Source of the DNA: Mixia osmundae IAM 14324 | Taxonomy: Eukaryota > Basidiomycota > Mixiomycetes > Mixiales > Mixiaceae | Direction of reading: 5' to 3' | Length of the DNA stretch: 64,000 nucleotides | Assembly: GCF_000708205.1 (NCBI RefSeq) | Contig: NW_014575551.1 | Span: 303,030 to 367,029 of the forward strand | Shown: one piece after another, positions 43,910-54,706 of the stretch | Layout: every line of letters begins with the position of its first letter | Position numbering within the stretch: the stretch's first letter is position 1 | The notes under the pieces: model-generated | Seen by the model: only the letters and a program-made list of their open reading frames with translations | Databases searched by the model: none | What the model was told of the DNA's origin: nothing | Position numbers and translations under genes: made by a program

Positions 43910-46900
43910 TTACGATGACTTGTGACTGTTCTGACGAGTGCGTTCGACGATTGCCGCCAAAGCTTCGGTGTTGCTTGTACGATCTACTTGTATTTGCAAA
44001 CGCCCGAGAGCATGCTGTAGACGCGTCATTTGCTCCGCGCCGAGCTTCTGATCTTCCTCGTACTTGTCCAGGAGATCATCTCTGGCCTTGAGCTCCACAT
44101 CCATCTTTTTGATATTCTCGTTACCTTTGACTACCGTGGCCTTGGCAGCTATCAAGCGTGTCTCGGAGATGCGCAATCGCTCCTTGATCTTATTGTATTT
44201 GATCCTCAGCGCCATCACCGGCTCAGCGCCTGTCGAAGCGTAGAAGCTGACTAGATTGCTCCGCAGTTCTTCAACCTCTGCTCGAAGGGTAGCATTCTCC
44301 TCATCTCGAGCTGCTACCTTTGCGCGCCATCCCTGCGAGAACGCCTGTGCTGCTTTGAGCTGCGTTTCGATGCGATCAATAAGTTTGAGTTTGCTATCTT
44401 GCTCTTTGCGCAGCATCGCCAGCTGGGCCACGAATTTCTCCTCAATCTCTGAGGCTCTGTGACGAAATGCAGCCTTGATGCCAGCGAGATTCTTGAGCTT
44501 GCTCTGAAGCTGTCTGGAAAAGCTCGTAAAGTCCTGAGACGGTTTGGGCTGAGGTATTCCTGTCCGTGCTGAGCCTGTTCCTAGCACTTCCTCTATAGCC
44601 GTCAATGCGGTCTCCAGGAGCTTGTTTCTTTCGGTGACCTGGCCGGTCAGGTGTGTGTCGGAGACTCTCACCTTTGCGGGCGTGCTCTCTTTGAGCGTGT
44701 CGTACGCGGCCTTTGCTCGTTGCAGCCTAGCTTGAGTGTCATCCAGCTTAGCAGTGATCGACAATCTGTTCTCAATCTGAGTTGACAGAGCCTTCTCCGC
44801 CTCGCCCTTTTCGGCGCTGAGCGTCGCATTCTGGGCCTCTAATTGGCCAATAGCTTGCTTGTGAGTTTGCACTTCGGCTTTGGCCCTTTCGTATCGCGCT
44901 CGGTAGTCATCGTGCTCGCGCTGCAAACGATCATGCTCGAGGTAGATTGCAGTTTGGTAATTTGGCTGCGACTTGTCCTTGGCGCCGGCTTTTCGCAACG
45001 CATCCTCGAGCTCCCGAATACTTGCTTTGTCCGCTTCCAGATGGATCTCGGCATTATTGATGTCGTTTCTTAGGTTTTCGTGCAGCTGATCCTTTTCCGC
45101 AAGTCGCTGCTTGAAGTCAAGTTCAAGTTTGCGACGCTCTCTGCGGTAGGCAGCAAGCTCGTCATTACGTAGCGCATGTTCAGCTTCTAGCTTCTTCTGT
45201 GAGTCGTCATGCGCTAGCTTGGCGCTTTGGAGCTCGTTCTCGAGCTTTCGCAGAGCTGCGTTGAGCTCAGAGAGCGCCTGTACGTGTTGAGCTTCGTGCT
45301 GCGAAGACTTGGCCTGCGATTGGACCAGGGCTGCTGATGTGCTCGAATACTGAGTGCGTGCCTGTGCAACTTGCTGTTTGACAAGAACCAATCAATACGA
45401 GTCATTTTGCCGAGGCTGCTTGGACGCACCTCTTTCAGCTTTTCGCTTTCGCTATCGTATTCCGATTGCAAATTACGCAAGGCAGTCTCCAGGCTATCGA
45501 TGTTGCGTGCATCGATCATGCCCTTCTCAGCGAGCTTCTGCCATCTGGACTCGTACTCTTGTAGGGTCGCATAAAGGCTTTGCATCTGCTGTCTGACCTC
45601 GCGCAATTCGCGCTGATGCGCCATATTGGCTGATTGCTTCTTTTGAAGGTCGACAGACAGCAGCTGCGCCTCTTTATGCTTAGTATCGATCGCCTGCTGG
45701 TACGCTTCTGCTCTTGAAGTGATCGTCTCGCATTGGAGTGATAGCTCTTTAGTCGCTTGCTCCATCCCCAGAACTTTGAGCTGCAATTGATTGCCTCTGA
45801 GGTATTCTGCCTGGTACTTGTTGCGCCATTCGTCGACAACCTGCATGCACAGTCAGTGATGCACCTCAACCGAGCGGCGACCACGCACAGCCGGATCGAC
45901 GCGGCCCTCGCTATCGTCTTCCAGACTACGTATTGCTTCCTGAAGATCTCTTATCCGATGATCTGCTGTCTCTAACCGCGCTTGCATGCCTTGGCTTTGT
46001 GCCCTCAGATCCTCATTTTCGCTCTGCCCCGGAGGGTAAGCCTTCGTTGCGATACGTGCCCATGTACGAACCTCTATAAGACGGGCAGCATCATGAAGAT
46101 CGCGGTCACGGCTGAAGCTGTCTTGGGAACGTCTCTGTTCGATTGCATGACGCTCGTCGGCGCGCTCTCTCTGCTCGAGCCAGGATCAGCACGTCGATCT
46201 ACACGAGCCATGCTCACGCACGTCTGCTTCGAGGTCTTTGATGCGATGTTGTGCTTGCGCAAGCTGTCTGTGCAAGTCTGCGGCTCGTTCGTTCGCCGCC
46301 TTTGTCTCGGCTTGAGCATTCTTGAGCTCATCGGCCATTGACTTGCAGCGCTGCACCATCATCGATTGCGACTGTTTGAAGGCTTCAAGGCTATTCTGTT
46401 GCTCCCGTTTCTCCTCTTTGAGAGCTTTGATGGTTGCCAGAAGCCCCGCTGTGTTTGCGCCCGGGCTAGAGTACTGTTTCGCTCTGTAGACATTGCGCTC
46501 TTCGAGCAACGCAACCACCGTTGATGACAAGCTTTCAGTCCGCTGTCATTGCGATCTGACATTAAGCATGTACGCAGATAGTATGGGGAGGATCCTCACC
46601 TCTTGCTGTTCCACAAGGCCAAAGTCTGGCAGCCTACGCTGTCTCGACGCGCCTGCATCGTTGGTGTCCGGTACCTTTGTAGACGTTGAAGTGTTCAGGC
46701 TGTCATCAAGCGAGTCGTCCATCTCATTATCGCTTGAGCGGTACTGATCCCGCCTGCCTGGGCTTGCGATGTCCGGGCCAAGCGAGTGAAACCTTGCGCT
46801 AGCCTCGGCATCAGCCATACGCGACATCGGCCGCGTCTTTGCTGTCGTTGGAGTCGACGTGCCCGCGCTCGAAGGTACATGTGCGGTAGACCCTGGCCGA

Positions 46901-47214
46901 GTGTACGATGGACTCGGTTCCTTGGAATGGTCTGGACTGTCTGTGATCTTGACGGGCGGTCGTCTCGGCGGGGTAGAGGCGATTCGTGGAGATATCTGAG
47001 GGCCAGCCGAATCCAGTGCCCTTCTCCGAGGCGTGACATGAGAGACTTCATCGGAGTCTGAGCTTATGCCAGCGCCCGGCTCTTGTTCATCCATGAGTGA
47101 CAACTCGTCCAGATCTGAGTGACGTCCTGAGTCATAGGCATTGTGCTGCTCGTCGGCACTTGACTCGGCGCTGCCGGGCTCCGAGTATGAATCCATGCCC
47201 CGGGCACTGGCCAT
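43910..47214 (-). CDS. Long coiled-coil protein of unknown function
   Basis: Six exons (46600-47214, 46222-46542, 46072-46170, 45889-46023, 45430-45840, 43910-45373), all joined in phase 0, give 1014 residues. Residues 1-200 are acidic and Ser/Pro-rich (SSADEQHNAYDSGRHSD and similar). From about 205 to the end the sequence is an almost continuous heptad-rich coiled coil, for example ALKEEKREQQNSLEAFKQS, LRNLQSEYDSESEKLKEV and ELKARDDLLDKYEEDQKL. I recognise no motor, PACT, GRIP or GAS domain. A structural, cytoskeletal or spindle-pole role is possible but is only inference. The uniform phase-0 introns of 48-57 nt support the model. The start at 47214 sits in a CCATGG with a stop codon 18 bases upstream in frame, so an additional 5' exon is possible but not needed. 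Confidence 0.72.
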
Positions 47215-47793
47215 GGCTTCAGACAGCTACGCCAGCTCCGGCGAGCTAGTGGACTCGCCAATGTCGTCACGATGCTCGAAGCTCGAAGGCCCGTCGCGTG
47301 TGTCGACGTCTTCCCAGATTCGACAACGTCGCTTCCGTCGCTTCAGCAATTCTTGGTAAGCAATGAACCCGAGTGGCACACCTCATGGGCATATGCTGGA
47401 TTTCTTGTTCATCGAAGACAAATCTGCGCGCGGTACAACACAGGAAGGCAGCTTGCCGTCATTGCGTGGCTTCATCAGGAGTAGCGACACTCAGACTGGC
47501 CCGGAAGTCTGTATCGACGTCGCAATGTAACAAGACCGCCGGTATGCAGATGTGACGGCAAAGCGATTTCGCAAGGCGTCAGCCATACCGCTTTACGATG
47601 GGTGGCTCTGGTATGCGTAGAGGCATCTTCCTGCTAGCTACCTGAAGCGCCCGACGAATATCGCGGATCTAGACATCGCCAGATGCATCAGCCATTACTG
47701 AAGTCCGGGCTGTACTTCATTTCGAGATCACAAGTACCAAAGACGTCCTGTGATGCGAGGAGAGGTTGTATGCGGCAATAGCTAGCGCACTTG
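47215..47793. other. Intergenic region; possible small forward-strand gene at low confidence
   Basis: About 580 bp between the coiled-coil start and the 3' end of the L-2-hydroxyglutarate dehydrogenase gene. A forward frame starting in the same CCATGG (47213) reads 48 Ser/Arg-rich codons to a GTAAGC donor at about 47356. A plausible acceptor near 47450 continues it to a TAA near 47530, giving roughly 73 residues with no family resemblance. I do not annotate it as a gene. Confidence 0.3.
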
Positions 47794-49363
47794 TCAAGCC
47801 CAAGCGCTTGCTTGCTCGTCGAGCCTACCGGCGCCGCTGATGACTTTGCCATGACTGCGGCCAAGACCCCAGACTTCTCGTTTGACGAGGTCCCGAACGT
47901 ACTCGGCAATCGCCAGAGAGCTCGTGAGGCCGGGTGATTCGATGCCGAGCAGATTGATGAAATTGGGGTATGGATGCGTGATTGAAAAGTCGTCTGCCGC
48001 TTGTCCTTCCGGCTTGAGCTTGGGCCGGATACCCGCATCTGTCTCGATGTTTAGCTTGTTACGAATAGAGAGTAAGAGCGCACAATCTGGCGAGAAGCCG
48101 CTGTCTACCACATTGGGCAGATAAGTCTTGACAGCCTGGATCGCTTCGGCCATCCGTGACTCAGTCGGCGCTAGATGTTCCTGCCACCAATCGGACTCTG
48201 AAGCCTGTATCGCATCGTTCGGGGCCTTGAGCCATTCTGTATCGGGACCAAAGCGGATGTTGCCATCGAGATTCATGGTGAGATGCGTGCCGAGACCGGC
48301 AAAGTCGGGATCTGGACAAGGATAGAGCAGCCGGCGGACATGCTTTGCGCCTTCGCCTTGATAAGCAAAATACGATCCTTTGCAGTAGTGTATAGGCTGC
48401 GGATCGTCTGGCGGCCTCAGATGCGACATTATATGGTGGGCACTTAAACCTGCTGCGTTGATGACACATTTCGCTAAAACCGCCGAGGTCTCCCCGTTTG
48501 ACATGTTATCGGACGGATTTGCTCCTGTCTGGATCTGTACAACGTATTGTTGATGTTCCTTACCTCGTTTGCTACTGCTGGTTTCGCTCGCATGTCGGTC
48601 TATGCGTACGACTCTATGGTTCGTCAAGACCTCGCCACCGCCGCCAGGATACCGCTCGGCAGCAGCAATGACATCGGCGTGGAGCGCATCTATGAGCTTG
48701 CGCCCGTCTACGATGCCCGTCTCGGGGCTGTGTAGCGCGCCTTGACAGTTCGGAGAGAGATCCGGCTCGAGCTCTCGCGCCTCGGCGCCAGAGAGCATCT
48801 GAAGTGGGATGCCTAGCCTCTTGCCTTTCTCGTGTAGCTTGTCGAGATGCGCAACTTGTTCTCCGGACGTAGCAATGATCAATTTGCCGACTTTGCGATG
48901 AGGCACATCGTTCGCCAGACAATATTTGTATAACAGCTGCCGCCCTCGGATGCACAGCTTGGTCTTGTGAGCCTCCTCCGGATAATATATGCCTACAGAC
49001 CGTTCGTCAGCCTCGACCTCCTCGACGGCGAAAAGCCTGTCCAGGGATGATCTCACCTGAGTGGACGACCCAAGAGCCGCGATTGCTACATGCGATACAA
49101 TGAGCGCCCTGCCCGAGCTCTCGAAATGATGAATGCACACTCACCTTGTCTCCATTCCAGTGTTCTCATTCCTGACGCGTCTCGGTCCTCAGCGTGGACT
49201 TGGACGACTAAAACAGACCGTACCGCTCGATGACGAAAGTCGGTGCTATCTTAGCCAGTTCGCGCGCAATAGCCATGCCGACAACGCCGCCGCCTATGAC
49301 GAGGTGGTCGACAGTATCTGTTGGTGCGACATAGCTGTGTGCTCGTCGTAGGAGACTGGCCAT
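47794..49363 (-). CDS. L2HGDH: FAD-dependent L-2-hydroxyglutarate dehydrogenase
   Basis: Oxidises the metabolic by-product L-2-hydroxyglutarate to 2-oxoglutarate, normally at the mitochondrial inner membrane. Four exons (49224-49363, 49145-49171, 49057-49085, 47794-48992) give 464 residues. The Rossmann FAD motif HLVIGGGVVGMAIARELA is followed by FVIERNENTGMETS, NRGSWVVHSGIYYPEE, KTKLCIRGRQLLYKYC, GALHSPETGIVDGRKL, VINAAGLSAHHI, IHYCKGSYFAYQG and FGPDTEWL, then SIRNKLNIETDAGIRPKL and INLLGIESPGLTSSLAIAEYV. Exons 2 and 3 are only 27 and 29 nt, among the smallest here; both are needed to restore the DAO-family N-terminus. Residues 1-12 (MASLLRRAHSYV) suit a mitochondrial presequence. Divergent from the sphingoid kinase, 159 bp apart. 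Confidence 0.92.
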
Positions 49364-49522
49364 TGGCTCGTGATAGTCGATCAGTTCGATAAGTAGCGCG
49401 TTTTGACTTTGCCCATTTGAGCGCTCGAGCTTCGAGCCTTCGAGCTGAAATTGCTAGCTATGCACAGTCCGGGCAAGGGTCACGCCAGCTCGGGAACGAC
49501 AAGGAAGCATGCACACGGTCAC

Positions 49523-51431
49523 ATGTCATCGAATGGCTCGGCAGCGTCTATGCAGACAACAGCGGACCCGAACGAGCTCCTCGTCGTAGCAGATCAGCAT
49601 CCCGCCAATCTCTTCCTCGGCCCCGAAGAGCTTGTCGTCACAGGCACCCACAGGCGTTTGTGATGTCACTCTTCTTGTTCCGGGCCATGCTGAAGCGTTT
49701 GCAGCCTCCATCACGAGTGCAGCAGCTTCATTCGTCCTTAAACGCGGTAGGCCTCTCGCGCTCCGTCGCTACCTCCGCGGCGGCGACTGATGCATGCCTG
49801 ACTCAGGCTCAAGGACCTCATCGAAACGTATACCGTATGACATCATCTTGGACGTTAAGCTGGAAAGACAGCCTAGCCTGGATGACTTGCTCTTGACGGT
49901 TCATTGTCTCAAAACATCTACAGACGCGGAACTACGCACGCTCAAGTACGAAGTGCCTGTGCATCACGAGCTTGTCGCACAAGAATGGATCGAGCGTCTG
50001 CTCGCCCATGCCTATCCAGGTACGCCAGCAGCCGCCGACGATATTGCTCGGCTGACTCAGGTACAGCGACGCGACGACATCGCAGATTCAAAGTCTTTGT
50101 AAACCCAGCGAGCGGGCCTGGAAAGGCAAAGGCGATATGGCAGACCAAGTGCCAGCCCATCTTTGAAGCAGCCGGTTGCCATCTTGACGTCTCTTGTGAG
50201 TTGTCATACAAAGCTAGTGCAGCTAGCGCGAGCTTATGTCGATTGCAGTCACCGAGGGGCGCGATCATGCAAAGCAAGCCTGTCAGACATTAGATCTAGA
50301 AAAATACGACGGTATCGCTATCGTCAGCGGGGATGGTCTGGTGCACGAGATCTTGAACGGCCTAGCACTGCGAACAGACGCGCGCAAAGCTCTGATGACA
50401 CCTCTCGCCGCACTACCTGCCGGCTCAGCAAACGCGTTCGGCGTCAACGTCAGCTCGCCTGCACGGGGTCGAAATCCCGCGTATCAGTGCTTAGTAGCTA
50501 TCAAAGGTCGTCCCATGTCTATCGATCTCGCTTCGGTCACCCAAGGCAGCCAAAGATACTTCTCCTTCCTATCGCAAGCTTTCGGCTTGATGGCAGATGT
50601 CGATCTGGGGACGGAGGACAATAGATGGATGGGCGACACGCGATTCGTGCTTGGCTTTGTGCAAGGCGTGCTGAGCGAAAGGACATACAACTGCACGCTG
50701 TCGATGCGCATAGTTGGCCAAGGCACCACCAAGGAGAGTAAAGGAGCTCTAGTAGATGACCACAAAAAGCGCGCAACAGACACAATAGCACAAGAAGGAA
50801 GTCTTAACTCAAAAGACTACAGTCTGCCGAGGTTACGCTTCGGAACAGTACAAGATCCGCTGCCTGAACAAGAAGCGATACCAGTTTCTATCGACAAGCC
50901 ATTAGATGTTGCGCCTGGTCTGAGCAAATGGACGACGTTCAGAGGGCCGGTCAGCACAGTCTATGCGGGCCTGCAACCGTATGTTGCAAAGGACTACATG
51001 CCCTTTCCACTTGCATGTGGCGATGGCCTCATCGACATCTCTATTGCTCTGCCTCTCAGTCGCTATGAAGGTCTCTCTGTAAGTATGTCTTCCTGGTTCA
51101 GGGCTGCATTGATGAAGTCCGACAGGGTCTGGATGGCGCAGGCGAAGGCAACACGCTTCATCACTCCAATGTGCAATATTATCGCGTTGAAGCTTACAGA
51201 CTCACGCCAGAGGGACGAGCGACAAAGGGCAAAGTCGCAAAGGTGCACAATGAAAAGTCGGAAGAGGTCAAATCGAATGAAGTGAGCCCGGTGCTTGCGA
51301 AAGAGTACATCTCCATCGATGGCGAGAGCGTACCCTATGAGCCCTTCCAGGTCGAAGCTCATCGTGGTCTGGGTCGCACGTTTACCCTAGATCCATCGGG
51401 TAGTCTGTACAAGCCTGATCAATGGAAGTAG
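49523..51431 (+). CDS. LCB4: Sphingoid long-chain base kinase (diacylglycerol-kinase fold)
   Basis: Phosphorylates sphingosine-type bases to their 1-phosphates. Six exons (49523-49585, 49629-49746, 49807-50019, 50061-50195, 50249-51078, 51126-51431) give about 554 residues. Exons 3-6 are firm: KRIPYDIILDVKLERQPSLDD, GTATRRHRRFKVFVNPASGPGKAK (nucleotide loop), YDGIAIVSGDGLVHEILNGLA (SGDG catalytic motif), LPAGSANAFGVN, IDLASVTQGSQRYFSFLSQAFGLMADVDLGTE, RWMGDTRF and ACGDGLIDISIALPLSRYEGL. A Lys/Glu-rich insertion of about 60 residues sits before the conserved C-terminal strands. The last intron uses the acceptor at 51125 (47 nt); a closer acceptor would leave an implausible 23-nt intron. The first exon and its 43-nt intron are uncertain; an in-frame ATG also occurs at 49460. 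Confidence 0.87.
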
Positions 51432-51974
51432 CCAGCAGATTCGCATGCCACGTTGCAGCCTCGCGTGCGTGTAGATGAGTCGCGAAAATTGGCTCGTCTC
51501 TTTGGACGACCACAAATTTCGTCTAGGCACTCTGTCGCTGCAGCAATGGAGCGATACACGCTTACGATGACCAGACATGGACGTCAGATCGAATCAGATA
51601 GGCTCGATATACAAAACCATCGCTACAGGATCTCTGCTTGCCAATCTTAGTAGGAATGCTTGCAAAGTATGCTGAAGGGATGACCTGACGAGCCTCACAA
51701 CTTCTGTCGCTCGCTTGTTTGTGTCAAATGCATGGTGAGCTACTGTTCTCTCGTATTGGCATCTGTGTTCCCTCTTCTCTGGGATGATCAACTTAGTAAT
51801 CGGCAGACAGCCCATTGATGAGCTCCGTGCTCGGTCAAGTAAGAAGAGCGAGCGACCCTTTGGGAAGCATCGTCTCCTAGTGGTCGTCAGTGACGATGTA
51901 AAGGCGATGCTGAACCAAGCCAGACTGATGCGAATGCAAATGCACTGGCTGACAACAAGATAGTACACAGGAGC
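51432..51974. other. Convergent intergenic region
   Basis: About 540 bp between two gene ends. The short open frames here have no family resemblance and lack a codon pattern like that of the neighbours. I see no repeat or RNA gene; presumably it holds two 3' UTRs. Confidence 0.4.
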
Positions 51975-53333
51975 TCAAAGATTTGGTCTTTTCCTCTCAT
52001 CCTCCTCGAATGCCTCCTTCACTTCCTTGGAAAAAGCGTGGTCCGTCAAAACTCGCCAGCCAGAGGCAGCGATGCCTTTGGCAGCACGTAGCGTTTTCGC
52101 GTGAGCCTCTGGTGTAGCCGCGGCGCGCGTGAAACCCGGCGTATGATTGCCCTGACCCGGCTCGATGGGGATCGAATAGATGGGATGCAGCGCAGGCAAG
52201 GCGTAGCTAATGTTGCCAAAGTCTGTCGAGCCTAGCGTGGGACCCTCGTCAGGGAAATTGAAGTCCTGTCGCTCCCTCATATAGCGGATGTATTCCTTTG
52301 CGAGCGGCGGCGAATTGCGCAGCTCGTCATAGTCCATCGACCAAACGAGGCTGTTGTTCGTCGAGCAGCCAGATGCAAGCGCTGCTGCTTCCAGACATTG
52401 CACAACGCGCTTCTTGAGTATTTCTAGTTCTGCTCGCGTTTCTGATCTTGCTGCAAAGACGAGCCTGGCCTTGGCAGGTATGATGTTGAGCACAAAGTCT
52501 TCGCTGCCTTTGAGGATGCAGTGTATCCTCTGACTCGGCTTGATCTGCTGCCGAAGCGCAGACAGAGATGTATAGGCAATGACGCAGGCATCGAGCGCAT
52601 TGACCCCCTCCCAAGGTGCACCAGCGGCATGTGATCCCGCTCCGGTATACTCGATCGAGCCTTCGGCTATGGCAAGCATTGGCAGCATACCGTCTATGGG
52701 CCCAGGATGGACCATCAGACAGGCATCCATCGATTTGTATGCGCCCGCTTTCAATAAATCGATCTTGCCGCCAATATCTTCCTCGGCGGGTGTGCCCAAT
52801 AAGCGCACCTGACCGGGCAGATCGAATTTGACCAGAGATTGAGCAGTTGCTAGCGCTGCAGCTACGCCGGCGATCGCAATGAGGTTGTGACCGCAAGCCT
52901 GACCTACGCCCGGCAGCGCATCCATTTCCGAGTTGAAGCCAACGACCCTAGTCTGACCAATCGAGGATGTAGGCTTGTGCGTGAAGACGGCTTCGTATGC
53001 GGGCGTGATGTCATAGCAATTGGCCGTCACCTGCCAGCCTTTCTGTTTCTTGAGGAACTTGACGAACAAGTCTCGAGTTTTGAACTCTTTGTAGGCGGTC
53101 TCTGGATTGTTCCACATGTCCATCGATAGCTTTTGTAGTGCTGATGAATGTGATTCGATGATCTTCTCGATGAAGGAGATCTGCTTGCTCGTCGTGTCAT
53201 CGTAGGTACAGTGAGAGCTCGCTGCAGCGTAGGCCGGCAATTTCTCCTCGCCATTTGGCCTAGCATGAACGTCCACTGATCCACGAGTAGACGGGTGCTC
53301 GGACGGATCCTGCATGCAGCAGAAGAAGCCCAT
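51975..53333 (-). CDS. M20-family amidohydrolase/peptidase (PM20D2-like)
   Basis: A single exon of 452 residues. M20 enzymes are zinc-dependent deacylases or dipeptidases; PM20D2 relatives hydrolyse beta-alanyl or gamma-aminobutyryl dipeptides formed by side reactions. Visible metal-site motifs: FNSEMDALPGVGQACGHNL (the Asp and the HN of the CGHN motif), GTPAEEDIGGK (Glu-Glu), CLMVHPGP and a late His in EPGQGNHTPGF. The dimerisation lid lies around GSIEYTGAGSHAAGAPWEGVNALDA. The N-terminus MGFFCCMQDPS has Gly2 followed by adjacent Cys5-Cys6, compatible with myristoylation plus palmitoylation and hence membrane tethering, and a 40-residue extension separates it from the catalytic domain. The absence of introns is unusual in this window. 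Confidence 0.9.
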   Translation of the reverse strand: MGFFCCMQDPSEHPSTRGSVDVHARPNGEEKLPAYAAASSHCTYDDTTSKQISFIEKIIESHSSALQKLSMDMWNNPETAYKEFKTRDLFVKFLKKQKGWQVTANCYDITPAYEAVFTHKPTSSIGQTRVVGFNSEMDALPGVGQACGHNLIAIAGVAAALATAQSLVKFDLPGQVRLLGTPAEEDIGGKIDLLKAGAYKSMDACLMVHPGPIDGMLPMLAIAEGSIEYTGAGSHAAGAPWEGVNALDACVIAYTSLSALRQQIKPSQRIHCILKGSEDFVLNIIPAKARLVFAARSETRAELEILKKRVVQCLEAAALASGCSTNNSLVWSMDYDELRNSPPLAKEYIRYMRERQDFNFPDEGPTLGSTDFGNISYALPALHPIYSIPIEPGQGNHTPGFTRAAATPEAHAKTLRAAKGIAASGWRVLTDHAFSKEVKEAFEEDERKRPNL

Positions 53334-53504
53334 CCTGCAGATGCTCTGATAGCGGACCGGGACAGGACGCTAGTCACACAGGCTGCGACAGAAACAGGGC
53401 GCAAATATCAATTGACGCGTTCTCCACCACAACAGTGACGACAGTCCCTCCCATCTCGAGCCTCACAGCAACGCAAGGTCGCCACGTTCTGACCCATCTG
53501 GGAC

Positions 53505-54535
53505 TCAAGAGAGCACAACGATCTTGCCACCGGCTTTGTTGGATTCCATGAGCTCATGCGCGAGAGGAATCTCTTCTAGGCTGAGAGTACGGCCTATCGT
53601 GATATTGAGCGTCTTGTCGGCGACTTGCTGTGCCAGCTCATTCATGGGTATCTTCATGACTGCGGCAAGTCCTCGTCAGATGGCGGACAGAGCCTATGCG
53701 CAACAGACGTACAGGCATTCGGGTCAGCATAGGAAGTGAGACAGACGCCAGTGGGAATGAAGTCCATCGGGTTGAGATCGTTCAGTGTCCAAGAGTCACC
53801 AACGATACCAGTCATGCAAACGATACCTCCCTCTCGAGTACATCGTAGCGAGTCCTGCAGCGTTACCGTTCCGATGAGCTCGAGCACTTTGTCGACGCCG
53901 TTCGGGTACAGCATGCGGACCTCAGCAGCAATTGAGCCCGAGTCAACGATCGTCTCGCTTGCTCCATTCGCTTTCAGTAGATCGACACGATTAGCGCTAC
54001 GAGACGTCGAGATGACTTTGGCGCCCGCATTGCGCGCCAGAGCTGCTGCTGAGAGTCCAACAGAAGTCGTGCCGCCTCGAACGAGCAGCACTTCGCCCGC
54101 CTTGAGCTGGAGTGATCGGAAGAGACTGCCATGCGCAGTCTGGAGCATCTCAGGCATTGCACCAAGGGTCGCCCAGTCAAGTTTGACCGTGATCTTTTGG
54201 ATCTGAGTGGCCGGTACGAGGCAGTACTCCGCATAGCCGCCATCCCAGAGTCTTCCCATCCCACCCATGATGGATGCCACCACATCACCAGGCGCGAACT
54301 CCCCAGAGGGCGCAGCGACGACTTCTCCACACGCTTCTATGCCGAGGACGCGCGGGTACTGAAGCCCGGGGGAGTGACCCTGTCGAGTGAACATTTCGGA
54401 GCGGTTGATGCCCCTTGCCCGGACTCTGATGAGCACCTTGCCCGGTGCTGGCTCTGGGATGGGCATCTCTTCGAGCTTGAGCGAGTCAGGCGGGCCAGGC
54501 GCCCTCATGACGATAGCCTTCATGGTGCCCGTCAT
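53505..54535 (-). CDS. Zinc-independent quinone oxidoreductase (zeta-crystallin-like MDR)
   Basis: NADPH-dependent reductase of quinones or enones. Two exons (53713-54535, 53505-53659) give 325 residues. The GroES-like N-terminus has MKAIVMRAPGPPDSLKLEEMP, NRSEMFTRQGHSPGLQYPRVLGIEACGEV and PGDVVAS. The Rossmann part has LLVRGGTTSVGLSAAALARNAGAKVISTSRSANR, the usual NADPH site with Ser/Arg for the 2'-phosphate. There is no Cys/His zinc site. The intron joins DPNA to FMKIPMNELAQQVADK and the C-terminus HELMESNKAGGKIVVLS is canonical. MTGTMKAIV gives two possible starts four residues apart. Divergent from the Mak32-like gene, 171 bp apart. Confidence 0.92.
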
Positions 54536-54706
54536 GCTTGCTTTGTGTTCTGATCTCGGCTTGCGACAGTGCTTCTCCTGACGAGTGTCTGCTGCTGGAG
54601 AATGGGCACTGTTGCTGAGAAAGCATCAGGGAGGGTCCGTCACATGTCGTCCCGCTGCTCCACGCGAGTTCGGCCAATCGCCTGATAAGACCGCGGAGAG
54701 GACCCG

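Noticed and set aside
51432-51974. Frames of 65 to 124 codons between the sphingoid kinase and the M20 gene
   Set aside because: No motif, no splice-supported extension and no resemblance to known families; best explained as 3' UTR sequence.
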